Of a stretch of 64,000 nt of DNA, positions 1 to 7,826 are shown piece by piece; the first letter of the stretch is position 1, and each line of letters starts with the position of its first letter. This stretch comes from a virus. Location of the stretch: the IMG/VR virus record IMGVR_UViG_3300020467_000004, positions 36,574 through 100,573 of that record, one strand, 5' to 3'. The translations under genes and the position numbers were made by a program. A model generated the notes under the pieces. That model worked only from the letters and a program-made list of their open reading frames with translations. It had not been told where the DNA came from and ran no database searches.

Positions 1-236
1 GGGGAGCTGATACGTTAGCTAGGGAATATGCTGAGATTAATGGTCTTAAGTTTATTGAATTTAAGGCACGGTGGGATCTGTATGGGAAATCAGCAGGCTT
101 TAAGCGTAATAAAACAATGGTTGATGTTTCTGATATTTGCCTTTTCTTTTGGGATGGGGTGAGTAAAGGTACTAAGCATGCGTTTGACTATGCCTATAAG
201 CAAAATCCTGACAATACGTTTATTGTACTATACTAG
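1..236 (+). CDS. SLOG-family (DUF2493/YspA-like) protein, C-terminal part
   Basis: The reading frame is open from the window edge (frame starting at base 3) to a TAG at 234-236, so only about 77 C-terminal residues are present. They contain GADTLAREYA, then a W..YGKSAGFKRNKTMV segment and FFWDGVSKGTKHAFDYA. This is the pattern of the YspA/DUF2493 branch of the SLOG superfamily, Rossmann-like nucleotide or ligand sensors common in phages. The G-A-D-T and S-K-G-T loops would line the ligand site. The ligand and role are unknown. The gene ends 8 bp before the next start. Confidence 0.7.
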   Translation, partial: GADTLAREYAEINGLKFIEFKARWDLYGKSAGFKRNKTMVDVSDICLFFWDGVSKGTKHAFDYAYKQNPDNTFIVLY

Positions 237-244
237 AGGCGACT

Positions 245-658
245 ATGAATACTATATTTGACCTAAGTGAAGAAGGTCGTATTAACGCTATTAATTTCCT
301 TTCTATGTTAGGTGTTAAATTCGACCACGACGACACGTATAAAGTAGTAGAAGAAGCTAACGCCCGCGCTATCCCCGAGCTGTTTGAAAAGGCAGTACGG
401 TGTGAGAGTTACTGCGACTATCTAATTATCAAAGCCATGTTCTTAAGAGCCGGTGCCGGTGAATGGCCATGGCATAGTGGTTATAAGAACCCTGCCAGCG
501 ATATCCACGAATGTCCCTATTATGGATGGGAACATGCTGGTTTCATGAAACATATTTTTAAGCCAAGCGAAGTGCAAGTTATCAGCTTGGGTGAATTAAT
601 TTCAATTGTGATGCGTGATAAAGGATCTACCCATGCAGTTACGTTACAACCTACTTGA
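245..658 (+). CDS. Hypothetical protein, 137 aa
   Basis: The ATG follows an AGAGGCG Shine-Dalgarno-like stretch 8 bp after the preceding gene. The protein is soluble and mixed alpha/beta by eye, with an aromatic-rich middle (GEWPWHSGY, CPYYGWEHAGF). I do not recognise the family. It is the first of three small genes leading into the RNA polymerase beta C-terminal piece at 1494, so it may share their transcript. Confidence 0.65.
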   Translation: MNTIFDLSEEGRINAINFLSMLGVKFDHDDTYKVVEEANARAIPELFEKAVRCESYCDYLIIKAMFLRAGAGEWPWHSGYKNPASDIHECPYYGWEHAGFMKHIFKPSEVQVISLGELISIVMRDKGSTHAVTLQPT

Positions 659-672
659 TAGAGGGTAGTGAT

Positions 673-993
673 ATGGCATTACACGATGAAGTCTATTACT
701 ACTTGTCCAGAAAAAACAAAGCTATAGCTGAAGCTTTTCGACAACAATATAATCCTACAGATGCTCATCCGCGAAGCCGTACTCACCTAACACGTCTTAA
801 TTGTTTCTGGCACATGCATCTAGGTACTGTTACTAATACAGATACTGTCGAGATAAGAAGCTACCTTAACGATAATGTAAGTCAAGACCAATGGATTATT
901 GACTTTGTTCAATACGTTGTCCCGTTTGTCATAGAACACCAATTATTATTAAATCATCAAATCTACGACGACCTACCGCCGTGGCATGAATAG
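673..993 (+). CDS. Hypothetical protein, 106 aa
   Basis: The frame also opens at a TTG at 655 that overlaps the previous stop, but a GAGGGTAG ribosome site at 661-668 points to the ATG at 673, which I chose. The product begins MALHDEVYYYL and is rich in His, Tyr and Asn, with no recognisable domain. It lies in the same run of small genes as its neighbours. Confidence 0.6.
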   Translation: MALHDEVYYYLSRKNKAIAEAFRQQYNPTDAHPRSRTHLTRLNCFWHMHLGTVTNTDTVEIRSYLNDNVSQDQWIIDFVQYVVPFVIEHQLLLNHQIYDDLPPWHE

Positions 994-1004
994 GAAATTC
1001 TGTT

Positions 1005-1460
1005 ATGCGAGCCAAATACTGCCATCACCATGTGCGTATCAAGCAGCAGCTTTTAGATTCTACATGTGATAGAACATACAGAGATGTACTAGAAGACCAA
1101 TGTCGTATCGCGCTTATGCGATATCTTTTAGGAAAGGGCGACTTAGCCTTTGATCAACTAGGAGCCGAAGAACTGTGTCGCCGTGTTGAAACTATATCAA
1201 AACACGAATTAGACGCATTGAGCATCCAGGGTTTCTTCTCAGCCTTTGACAACGGTCACCGCGAAGCCAGCGCGTTATTATGCTGTGCTGTTGCTATTGA
1301 AATGGGTGAAGAGGATGTAACGTTCCTTTACGAACTACTAATGGATGAGAAGCAGTGTGTCTTTGCTCAACTACCTGGGGTGGTTAAACGCAGTCAATGG
1401 TCTCGTAGTTTAAGTGAGTTTCTTAGCCAAAACATACCGTTACTTAAAGCATCGGTATGA
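1005..1460 (+). CDS. Hypothetical protein, 151 aa
   Basis: The ATG lies 11 bp after the previous stop with a weak TAGGAAA ribosome site. The protein is largely helical, with several Cys and His (CHHHVRIKQQ near the N-terminus, ALLCCAVA in the middle), but the spacing does not form a convincing zinc site. Family not recognised. It precedes the RNA polymerase beta-like gene by 33 bp. Confidence 0.6.
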   Translation: MRAKYCHHHVRIKQQLLDSTCDRTYRDVLEDQCRIALMRYLLGKGDLAFDQLGAEELCRRVETISKHELDALSIQGFFSAFDNGHREASALLCCAVAIEMGEEDVTFLYELLMDEKQCVFAQLPGVVKRSQWSRSLSEFLSQNIPLLKASV

Positions 1461-1493
1461 GACCAACTACCGTATCATTAAGAGAAAGACATT

Positions 1494-2162
1494 ATGGCTA
1501 ATCGTAAAAAAGCAGAAGCATTTATCCTTGAATATATGGATAAGATCTTACCAGGGGGTGAGAATAAAGCCTTATACGAGGAAATGTTTAAGGGAATGAG
1601 TGATCGTGCTTTTGCAGCGTTAATGCAGAAGATTAAAGATGGATTTGTACTTCCTATCATCGCACCTAACCTCAACGAAGCTAAGCTAGATACCACACGT
1701 AATGTTAAGATTGCTAAAGCGCTTGGGCATAGCTTCTTTGAACGTATTGTACTGACTGATACTGATACGGGCGAAACCTATACGACACCTCATGAGTACA
1801 TGGTGGTTGACATGCCTGTACGACGTCAGTCTCAGTTGTTAGATAAGAAAATGTCTACACCTGCTAACAATAACGTAGTTGACGAGCTGACAGGTCAAGC
1901 AACCGGTATCTCTAAAGGGTCTGCATTATCGTTCCCTGAACTTGGTGTACTTCTATCTATCGGGGTGGATAGCGCTATTGAAGAGTTAATTAAACTTCGT
2001 GGTGGGGATGAGGTAGCTTTTAATGAGATGAATCGTCAGATCCTAGAAACAGGTGAAGCAGACATTGAAAGTATCAAAGCCCTAGGTTCTAAAGTAAAAT
2101 CAACTGAAACATTAAGTGCTATATTGACAGGCATGCATTTAAGGAATAACCTAAATGAATGA
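1494..2162 (+). CDS. RNA polymerase beta C-terminal piece (split beta subunit)
   Basis: This 222-aa protein aligns by eye with the last 150 or so residues of bacterial RpoB. The order TDTDTGETYTTP, then EYMVVDMPVRRQ, then LLDKKMSTPA matches RpoB YDGRTGEQFERP, GYMYMLKLNHL, VDDKMHARS. The later LTGQATGISKG and SFPELGVLLSIG match GGKAQFGGQR and FGEMEVWALEAYG. In RpoB this part forms the anchor with the beta-prime clamp. The 1,323-aa beta gene at 22255-26226 ends just before the point where this fragment begins, so the two could be complementary pieces of one polymerase. It could instead belong to the non-virion enzyme, whose beta genes are not in the window. The first 60 residues have no clear RpoB counterpart. 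Confidence 0.6.
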   Translation: MANRKKAEAFILEYMDKILPGGENKALYEEMFKGMSDRAFAALMQKIKDGFVLPIIAPNLNEAKLDTTRNVKIAKALGHSFFERIVLTDTDTGETYTTPHEYMVVDMPVRRQSQLLDKKMSTPANNNVVDELTGQATGISKGSALSFPELGVLLSIGVDSAIEELIKLRGGDEVAFNEMNRQILETGEADIESIKALGSKVKSTETLSAILTGMHLRNNLNE

Positions 2163-2628
2163 TAAAGAATTGATGCTAGATGTTATTAGCAGTTTGAACA
2201 ATATAACGTCTAGTACACTGGCTAACTTAACAAAAAAGAAAAGTCAATCAGCTATTGCTAAGCTTTACGAGATAAACAGTCGTTTTAATTTCACACGTGT
2301 CTTTGAGAAAGAAGACGTAAAAAAGATTTGGGACATTATTCGTAATGACAATGAGTCATTGGTCACACTGGAACGAATTATTACGCAGTGGCGTTTAAGT
2401 AGCTTTGAGAACGATGATGCGCTTAAGCGTGTTAATGCGTTAATAGCAACCAGCGTTGTCCATGCTAATGCTGCTGGAAGTCTCACTGACGACGCGTATA
2501 GAGAACCGGTACCAGACCATGTGGTTATAGAAACGTTATATACCGGTAACTTATGGTTGACGGTATTGTTTCTAATGCAGATGTGTCCTGATATTCTAGC
2601 GTTGTTTTCTGAATTAAGTAAGGGATAG
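2155..2628 (+). CDS. Hypothetical protein, 157 aa
   Basis: The start overlaps the end of the beta C-terminal gene by 8 bp, which implies translational coupling. The protein is helical with an N-terminal NNITSSTLANLTKKKSQ segment and a hydrophobic C-terminus. No family recognised. The coupling hints at a role with the polymerase or virion, but nothing in the sequence proves it. Confidence 0.65.
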   Translation: MNDKELMLDVISSLNNITSSTLANLTKKKSQSAIAKLYEINSRFNFTRVFEKEDVKKIWDIIRNDNESLVTLERIITQWRLSSFENDDALKRVNALIATSVVHANAAGSLTDDAYREPVPDHVVIETLYTGNLWLTVLFLMQMCPDILALFSELSKG

Positions 2629-2631
2629 GTA

Positions 2632-3354
2632 ATGAGTAACCAGACTGTTTATGTAGAACTTAATACGCTGATGGATACTCGCCTTGCTTGTGTAGAAAGT
2701 ATCTACGATGCAAATACAGCACAGGAGTTATTAAAAGGCGCGTATGATAAGCGTGTAAGCGATGATTGGTCGGCCATTCTACCTAAGCTGTCTACAAAGG
2801 CTATTGAGGATCTTTATACTCACCATGACATTACTATACTAGCCCGTGCAATGATGACTAACATGGTTAGCGTGTTAAAGGACTTCATTGCTGAGGTTAA
2901 CAAAGGTACGTCAGGCAATCCCTTAGCCGACCCGGTATCCATCCATATCAACACGGCCCCCTATAACCTACCAGAGTCTCACTGTCAGGTTATTGTCAAT
3001 AGCATTGCTCACCACGTTGGTATTACGGATATAAAGACTATTAACGTCCCTCGCCATATTACCACGCCAGCATTCTTCCAAGGCACTTACAAGACAGTGT
3101 TTATGTATGACTTTATACCGTGGTTCACCATGCATCATAACGCCCTACGTAAACAGCATCTATCTGAGATGGTGTGGTATGTCCCTAAGTTAAAGGCATT
3201 TGGCGAGGCGGCACAAAACATGGAAGCGTCCCTTGACGAGACAGCCACCATGTTCTTTAAGAAAATGAATGTATGGGACGCAGCCACCATTGCATTAACA
3301 GGGTATATGAATCTGCAGTTTCTAGATATAAAAGCATTTAACATGTATACCTAG
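2632..3354 (+). CDS. Hypothetical protein, 240 aa
   Basis: It starts 3 bp after the previous stop and continues the same operon. It has no signal peptide or membrane segment. There is a His/Pro-rich middle (VPRHITTPAFFQGTYK) and an aromatic stretch (FIPWFTMHHNALRK). It ends convergently with the minus-strand gene at 3351, overlapping it by 4 bp without an intervening terminator hairpin. Probably virion-associated given its position, but not recognised. Confidence 0.65.
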   Translation: MSNQTVYVELNTLMDTRLACVESIYDANTAQELLKGAYDKRVSDDWSAILPKLSTKAIEDLYTHHDITILARAMMTNMVSVLKDFIAEVNKGTSGNPLADPVSIHINTAPYNLPESHCQVIVNSIAHHVGITDIKTINVPRHITTPAFFQGTYKTVFMYDFIPWFTMHHNALRKQHLSEMVWYVPKLKAFGEAAQNMEASLDETATMFFKKMNVWDAATIALTGYMNLQFLDIKAFNMYT

Positions 3355-3767
3355 TCAAACTTCTTCATAAACTCCTCGTAGTTAAGATCGCTAACACCTA
3401 CGTCTAGCTCACCTTCAACCAATGTTGGTTCAGGTAATGCATTATCAGGCAGGGTGTTAATGACTTTCTCATGTCTCCCTGCTTCAGCTTGAAACGGATT
3501 GTTGCCGCCTGTCTTCGCCATAATCTTCGCTGCCATAATTGCAGCGGCATTGTCTTGCTCGCTTTGTTTGGAATCTTGTTCCATACGCTTCATAGCAAGG
3601 GCGGTGGTATCGGCACCGTTAACCAATTCAAGCAACACACGACGATCTCGGTTATTATTAGGCATGCCGTCTTTAGTCATGTCTTCTAGAATCGCCATTC
3701 GCGTGCGCTGTGTTAGGGACAGGACCTCATCTTCTGTGCGGTCCTTCATTGTATCAAGTAAAGACAT
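3351..3767 (-). CDS. Hypothetical 138-aa helical protein
   Basis: A lone minus-strand gene between plus-strand units, with an AGGGAGGCTTC ribosome site before its ATG. The layout is two or three charged helices (MKDRTEDEVLSLTQRTRM, then DRRVLLELVNGADTTALAMKRME) and an acidic tail ending NYEEFMKKFD. Small terminase subunits and scaffold-type proteins of large phages can look like this, but I see no diagnostic motif and do not assign a function. Confidence 0.6.
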   Translation of the reverse strand: MSLLDTMKDRTEDEVLSLTQRTRMAILEDMTKDGMPNNNRDRRVLLELVNGADTTALAMKRMEQDSKQSEQDNAAAIMAAKIMAKTGGNNPFQAEAGRHEKVINTLPDNALPEPTLVEGELDVGVSDLNYEEFMKKFD

Positions 3768-3800
3768 AGAAGCCTCCCTAGGATTCGTATAAATTATTCA

Positions 3801-3810
3801 CCTACATTAC
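3801..3810 (+). promoter_or_regulatory. Early-type promoter box CCTACATTAC
   Basis: An exact match to the recurrent CCTAYATTAC box of this window, 38 bp before the ATG at 3848. It resembles the TATATTAC early promoter element reported for phiKZ (from memory). Confidence 0.55.
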
Positions 3811-3847
3811 ATAGGTGAGTTGTAATAACTATAGCAATGAGGTAAAT

Positions 3848-4378
3848 ATGAAAGCACCCTCTCGCTGGTATAGGCTTAAACTGTGGCTACGAATAGTCCT
3901 ATTCAGGACGCAGTTTAAAACCATGCGTAATAGTATGAACGCTAAAGTTCTTGGTGGTTTGGTCTCACTGTACACATCTCGTGACTTCGCTTTCTACCGT
4001 CCTAAAGACGGCAAAGCTATTACGATGATAGTATGGCACCGCAACGCTGAGCAAATGTTAGAGTTCATAAACATTGTTAAAGACGCCGTTGAAAAGAATG
4101 CAGAGATACCTGCTGAAGCAATGGCATTAACGAGTAGACGCACCACCTTAACCTTGGACGCCTGGCTGGTAGATGACGAGCAATACGACATCGATATCCA
4201 ACGGTTTTGGGAAGCATTGAGTGAAGCAGTTACTCCTATCCACGACATTCTAATGGTCATGGAAAAAGAAAATACCGCTCGCTACAGTTATTATTCTCGA
4301 CGGATGATGCGTTTATTTCAAGACATAGGACAAATGCTGGAGGCACTTGAAAAAGTGATTTTAAACGATTATGTTTGA
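3848..4378 (+). CDS. Hypothetical protein, 176 aa, probably early
   Basis: The frame extends up to a GTG at 3815, but ATGAGGT at 3837-3843 is a good ribosome site for the ATG at 3848, which I prefer. The N-terminus is basic and aromatic (RWYRLKLWLRIVLFRTQFK), the middle is alpha/beta, and the C-terminus is a long helix. Family not recognised. An early-type CCTACATTAC box lies directly upstream and the next gene overlaps its end by 8 bp, so the two form a small early unit. Confidence 0.6.
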   Translation: MKAPSRWYRLKLWLRIVLFRTQFKTMRNSMNAKVLGGLVSLYTSRDFAFYRPKDGKAITMIVWHRNAEQMLEFINIVKDAVEKNAEIPAEAMALTSRRTTLTLDAWLVDDEQYDIDIQRFWEALSEAVTPIHDILMVMEKENTARYSYYSRRMMRLFQDIGQMLEALEKVILNDYV

Positions 4379-4766
4379 CGACAGATATAGCGTGAATGAA
4401 ATACTACAAGATTCTAATAAAAAGACACTATCGGCTAGAGGCGCGTTGAGTCGATTGTTTCGAGTAATCTTGGATGATTTTAATATCACCCCAATGGGAT
4501 GGAACCGCCGTATGGATACGTATCTCAACGATCCAGTCAATGGTCTACCTCGATCTGGTAAGCCTAGACACACGGCACGTGGCAATATTAATAAACAAAT
4601 GGCATCTGACCCGATGACCATTAAAACGTTTCTTAAGATGATGCGATTCTTAGGTGCGACTCGTATACGCTTTAGCGTAGAACTTACTATTCGCAAGAAG
4701 GTAACGCAACACAGTGTTGAACTGCAGTTCTCGGAACATCAAGAACCAGATGAACATGAAAAATAA
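4371..4766 (+). CDS. Small, possibly DNA-binding protein, 131 aa
   Basis: It overlaps the previous gene by 8 bp, so it is likely translationally coupled. The core (RGNINKQMASDPMTIKTFLKMM followed by RFLGATRIRFSVEL) looks like a compact helix-turn-helix-like unit followed by a beta strand, a pattern I have seen in small regulator-like phage proteins. It is basic. DNA binding is an inference from this look only. A strong hairpin terminator follows at 4803. Confidence 0.6.
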   Translation: MFDDRYSVNEILQDSNKKTLSARGALSRLFRVILDDFNITPMGWNRRMDTYLNDPVNGLPRSGKPRHTARGNINKQMASDPMTIKTFLKMMRFLGATRIRFSVELTIRKKVTQHSVELQFSEHQEPDEHEK

Positions 4767-4802
4767 ACAATAAGCTACGCCCTTAAAAAACTATAACGAT
4801 GC

Positions 4803-4857
4803 GTCGACCTATCTGCTTGCAGGTAGGCTCGACCATTGTATTCACTTTCTTTTTTTG
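4803..4857 (+). terminator. Hairpin plus T-rich tail
   Basis: The arms at 4803-4816 and 4819-4833 pair with a single bulged base and a 2-nt loop, followed by a T-rich run ending in seven Ts at 4851-4857. It closes the 3848-4766 unit. Unlike most terminators here it has a T tract rather than TATGCCGT. Confidence 0.6.
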
Positions 4858-4875
4858 CATTGAAGGAGACCTTGT

Positions 4876-5841
4876 ATGAGTCTTTTTACTACCGCAACAA
4901 AATCGTTACCTAAGGTTGTTGATCTATTCTCCCCCTCTGATAGTTCATCATCTACCCCTAGCTCTAAATCTCTAGTAGATGCTGTGAGCTCTCCTGATAA
5001 TGTTTCATCTAAATCTATAGACAGTGCAGTTAAGCGTGTTGCTAGCAAAGCACCTGCTGCGCCTACTAGTTCAGGTCTGTCTTCTGCTACGGGTAAGAAC
5101 ATTTCTATTTCTAACTTAAGTGCTACTGCAGTTAAGAACTTACAAGGATTCTTGCAAGAAGATAGCACTGTAGGTCAAAAGACGGTTAAATTACTAGATG
5201 GAACTATTGTAAAGGGGATAGCAACGGAGCTTAGCGAGGCAAAAGCGTTTCAAGATATGGTAACTCAGATACACGGTATGTGTAGCGGTACCAGCATTGA
5301 AGATAGAACAACGGCGCGAGCTGTCAACGATACGCTGCTTTTAGAGGCCCTATTACTAGGACTAGCAGGTTTAATCGACTGTCTAGCAGAAGTAGTAGGG
5401 TTAGACTTCAGTGCAACACGTATTGCCAAGCAGGGCATTGTAGCTGCTAAACGTGGGGATGCGGCTAGTCTTGCTTCTTTATCTAAGTTAGTAGGTTCAG
5501 CTAAGCTTAAAGCCAATAACCCTAATCTTGTTAATACTCTGCTAAAGAATTACAGTCTTGCAGGTGATAACAACCCGAATAACCATCAACGCGCCGGAGC
5601 GACGTTAGTTGAACAAATTAAGACCATCGACACTAGCTGGATGCGTAGCGACGCCAGCGGAGATAACGTTAAAGATATTAGTTCTTTGCGTGGTATATCT
5701 GACGATGCTAAAACGGTATTGTCGACACAAAGTGAAACATCTACGGCTATCATGATTGCCAACGACACGCCTCAGGAAGATCAATCTATACTGATGCGTC
5801 GTTTCAATCCCACTAGCCTAGCTAATAGCCTTAACGCATAA
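4876..5841 (+). CDS. Putative virion protein, 321 aa
   Basis: A GAAGGAG ribosome site precedes the ATG. The first 90 residues are low-complexity Ser/Ala/Pro/Lys, followed by a helical domain with a hydrophobic segment (LLLEALLLGLAGLIDCL near residues 153-170). The tail is Asn/Thr/Ser-rich. This composition is typical of phage structural or ejected proteins, and it lies next to the giant virion gene cluster. No specific family recognised. It ends at a bidirectional terminator facing the minus-strand gene at 5885. Confidence 0.6.
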   Translation: MSLFTTATKSLPKVVDLFSPSDSSSSTPSSKSLVDAVSSPDNVSSKSIDSAVKRVASKAPAAPTSSGLSSATGKNISISNLSATAVKNLQGFLQEDSTVGQKTVKLLDGTIVKGIATELSEAKAFQDMVTQIHGMCSGTSIEDRTTARAVNDTLLLEALLLGLAGLIDCLAEVVGLDFSATRIAKQGIVAAKRGDAASLASLSKLVGSAKLKANNPNLVNTLLKNYSLAGDNNPNNHQRAGATLVEQIKTIDTSWMRSDASGDNVKDISSLRGISDDAKTVLSTQSETSTAIMIANDTPQEDQSILMRRFNPTSLANSLNA

Positions 5842-5845
5842 AGAC

Positions 5846-5886
5846 CCTACCTCTACCTATCATGGGTAGAGGTAGGTTATGCCGTT
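5846..5886. terminator. Bidirectional hairpin terminator with TTATGCCGTT
   Basis: A perfect 12-bp stem (5846-5857 with 5865-5876) is followed on the plus strand by TTATGCCGTT. On the minus strand, after the same stem, comes TTTATGCGTT. It sits between convergent genes. The same stem sequence recurs at 46371. Confidence 0.75.
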
Positions 5887-7759
5887 ATCCACGACCTGTA
5901 TTACGAGCAACCGCCGCCAGTATTCTACCGGGAACAGTTGCTGAAACATGCTGCGCATAGAACGCAGGAGATGTCCATTTCTCAAACTCTTGTGTAGCTT
6001 GAACAAATCGACGCTTCAGCTTCTGAACAGGATAGAACTGCTCGGTTAACCCTAGACCACCTAAGATACCCATATAGTCACTAAAGGATGAATCATCATC
6101 AAAGAGACCTGGACTATCATTAAGTGGCATGTGCATGACTGTTGATAGGTCTTTAACAGATATTGTAACATCTATACCCGTAGGTAGATGATCAACTGAC
6201 CAACCTATATTACCCACACCACGTGTAATAGATACACTGTCGATGATTGATAATCTAGATTGCTGTCGACCTTTAACAAACAGATCACAAAGGAACGGAC
6301 TGGTATACGACTGCGCACCTGTTGATAACGGTAACGCGCCTGCAAGGATCATAGCCAACGGTACGTAGATGTTAGTAAAGATACTCATCTTGTTACCGTA
6401 GGGTGCTCTTAGCTCTAGCGTGTAAGACTCACTGGGTAATTCAGCAACGGAATCCTGCCAGTGTTCCGGGATATCTACAAAGGCACGACCACCTAGAGCA
6501 GCTAAACCTGATAAACCTACACCATCAGCAACACCAGTAATAACGTCTTTAGCACCGCCTATAATGCCTTCTATGGCTCCAGAGATAACACCATCGCCGA
6601 TATTACCATCTAAGGTAGAAAACCTCGCAGAACGCGCTGAGGACGACATACCGTTGATCTTATTGGCAATGTCAGACTCACCAGTTGTGTTAGAGAAAGA
6701 TTCATTGATAGAGCGATCAGGATTAACCTTAAAACTCACCCAATGTGAACCATCCGATAACTCACTAGAAAGATGTTCAAAAAACCCAGATTCCCAAGAA
6801 CCAATAGGATCTTGTTTCTCTTTATCCGCATCCGCACCCTGAGCCATGGACGTAGAGTGATAACGCGCCATGTAGTCTTTTAATGAAGAACCTGCTGGAA
6901 TAGGGCCAATGTCTTGCTCGGTCATACGTCTTGCTGCAGTAGCTAACCCTTCGCTGGTTGTTGCATTTTGAAGCGCAGCCTGCTGTAGGACAATCTGTCG
7001 ATTACGAATACGTTGAGCACGGTTAGCAATCGCATATATGTCAACACCTCCATCTCCACGAAAAACATCCGGCAATAGCTTATTAAACGCTTCTATCTCT
7101 TTAGATGTTAACCCCGCCTCGTAGTTAGGTTCTGCCTTTCCATCCGCGTTAACGGTATAAGAGTCAATATCAGCAGCGCCTATCAAACCCATGTTTACCG
7201 CTAAGTTATTAACGATAGTATTAACCGCGCCCCAGTATAGAGGCATCGTAGGTTTGAGGTAGTAGTATTTACTATATGGCTTATCATCTAAAAAACGATA
7301 AATACGTCCAGCAACCACAAAAGGAAGTAAGGGGATAGCAAATAGAAATCCAGCTACCTTACCAATGTTGTACAAAACCCCAGTCGATTCGCCTGTACGA
7401 GCCAACGTCCCCATTGAACTATCAAAGAAGTTAGTAAAGAACGTTGTTAACGAATTGTACTCCGCTACCCCAAAACGCATATGTAGCGTAATTGAGTTAT
7501 CGTCTATCGCCTCGCTATAATAGCGCCCCATACCCTTAGAGGGGCTAAATGGTGCTTTTGCTTTTATATCCGCATGGCGAGTAAACTGAGGGGGGTTATT
7601 AATTGTGTAGTTACCACCTAATGTGGTATCTGTGTATTTTGTTGACGCCATTGAAAACACGCGACGTTTTTTATCAACATCGTCAATGTCTGACTTGCGT
7701 AAAAGGAACGCTTGCCTCAACCATGCTGTATCTTCCAAGACATCTGAAAGTATAGTCAT
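5885..7759 (-). CDS. Virion structural protein, 624 aa (tail/baseplate-like)
   Basis: A large minus-strand gene directly downstream of the 2,273-aa protein. It contains two hydrophobic segments (near residues 130-150, GKVAGFLFAIPLLPFVVAGR, and near 465-485, IYVPLAMILAGALPLSTG), a Gly-rich stretch in between, and a C-terminal domain with SVSITRGVGNIGWSVDHLP followed by GIDVTISVKDLS. That last element resembles domains in tail hub or injection proteins of myoviruses, but I cannot name the family with certainty. Its position after the gp181-like gene supports a virion role. Confidence 0.65.
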   Translation of the reverse strand: MTILSDVLEDTAWLRQAFLLRKSDIDDVDKKRRVFSMASTKYTDTTLGGNYTINNPPQFTRHADIKAKAPFSPSKGMGRYYSEAIDDNSITLHMRFGVAEYNSLTTFFTNFFDSSMGTLARTGESTGVLYNIGKVAGFLFAIPLLPFVVAGRIYRFLDDKPYSKYYYLKPTMPLYWGAVNTIVNNLAVNMGLIGAADIDSYTVNADGKAEPNYEAGLTSKEIEAFNKLLPDVFRGDGGVDIYAIANRAQRIRNRQIVLQQAALQNATTSEGLATAARRMTEQDIGPIPAGSSLKDYMARYHSTSMAQGADADKEKQDPIGSWESGFFEHLSSELSDGSHWVSFKVNPDRSINESFSNTTGESDIANKINGMSSSARSARFSTLDGNIGDGVISGAIEGIIGGAKDVITGVADGVGLSGLAALGGRAFVDIPEHWQDSVAELPSESYTLELRAPYGNKMSIFTNIYVPLAMILAGALPLSTGAQSYTSPFLCDLFVKGRQQSRLSIIDSVSITRGVGNIGWSVDHLPTGIDVTISVKDLSTVMHMPLNDSPGLFDDDSSFSDYMGILGGLGLTEQFYPVQKLKRRFVQATQEFEKWTSPAFYAQHVSATVPGRILAAVARNTGRG

Positions 7760-7826
7760 AACGGTTTCCTATGATTAAATTTGTAATTAAGTAATGATAG
7801 AACGGACATCCTTGTCCTATCCTACA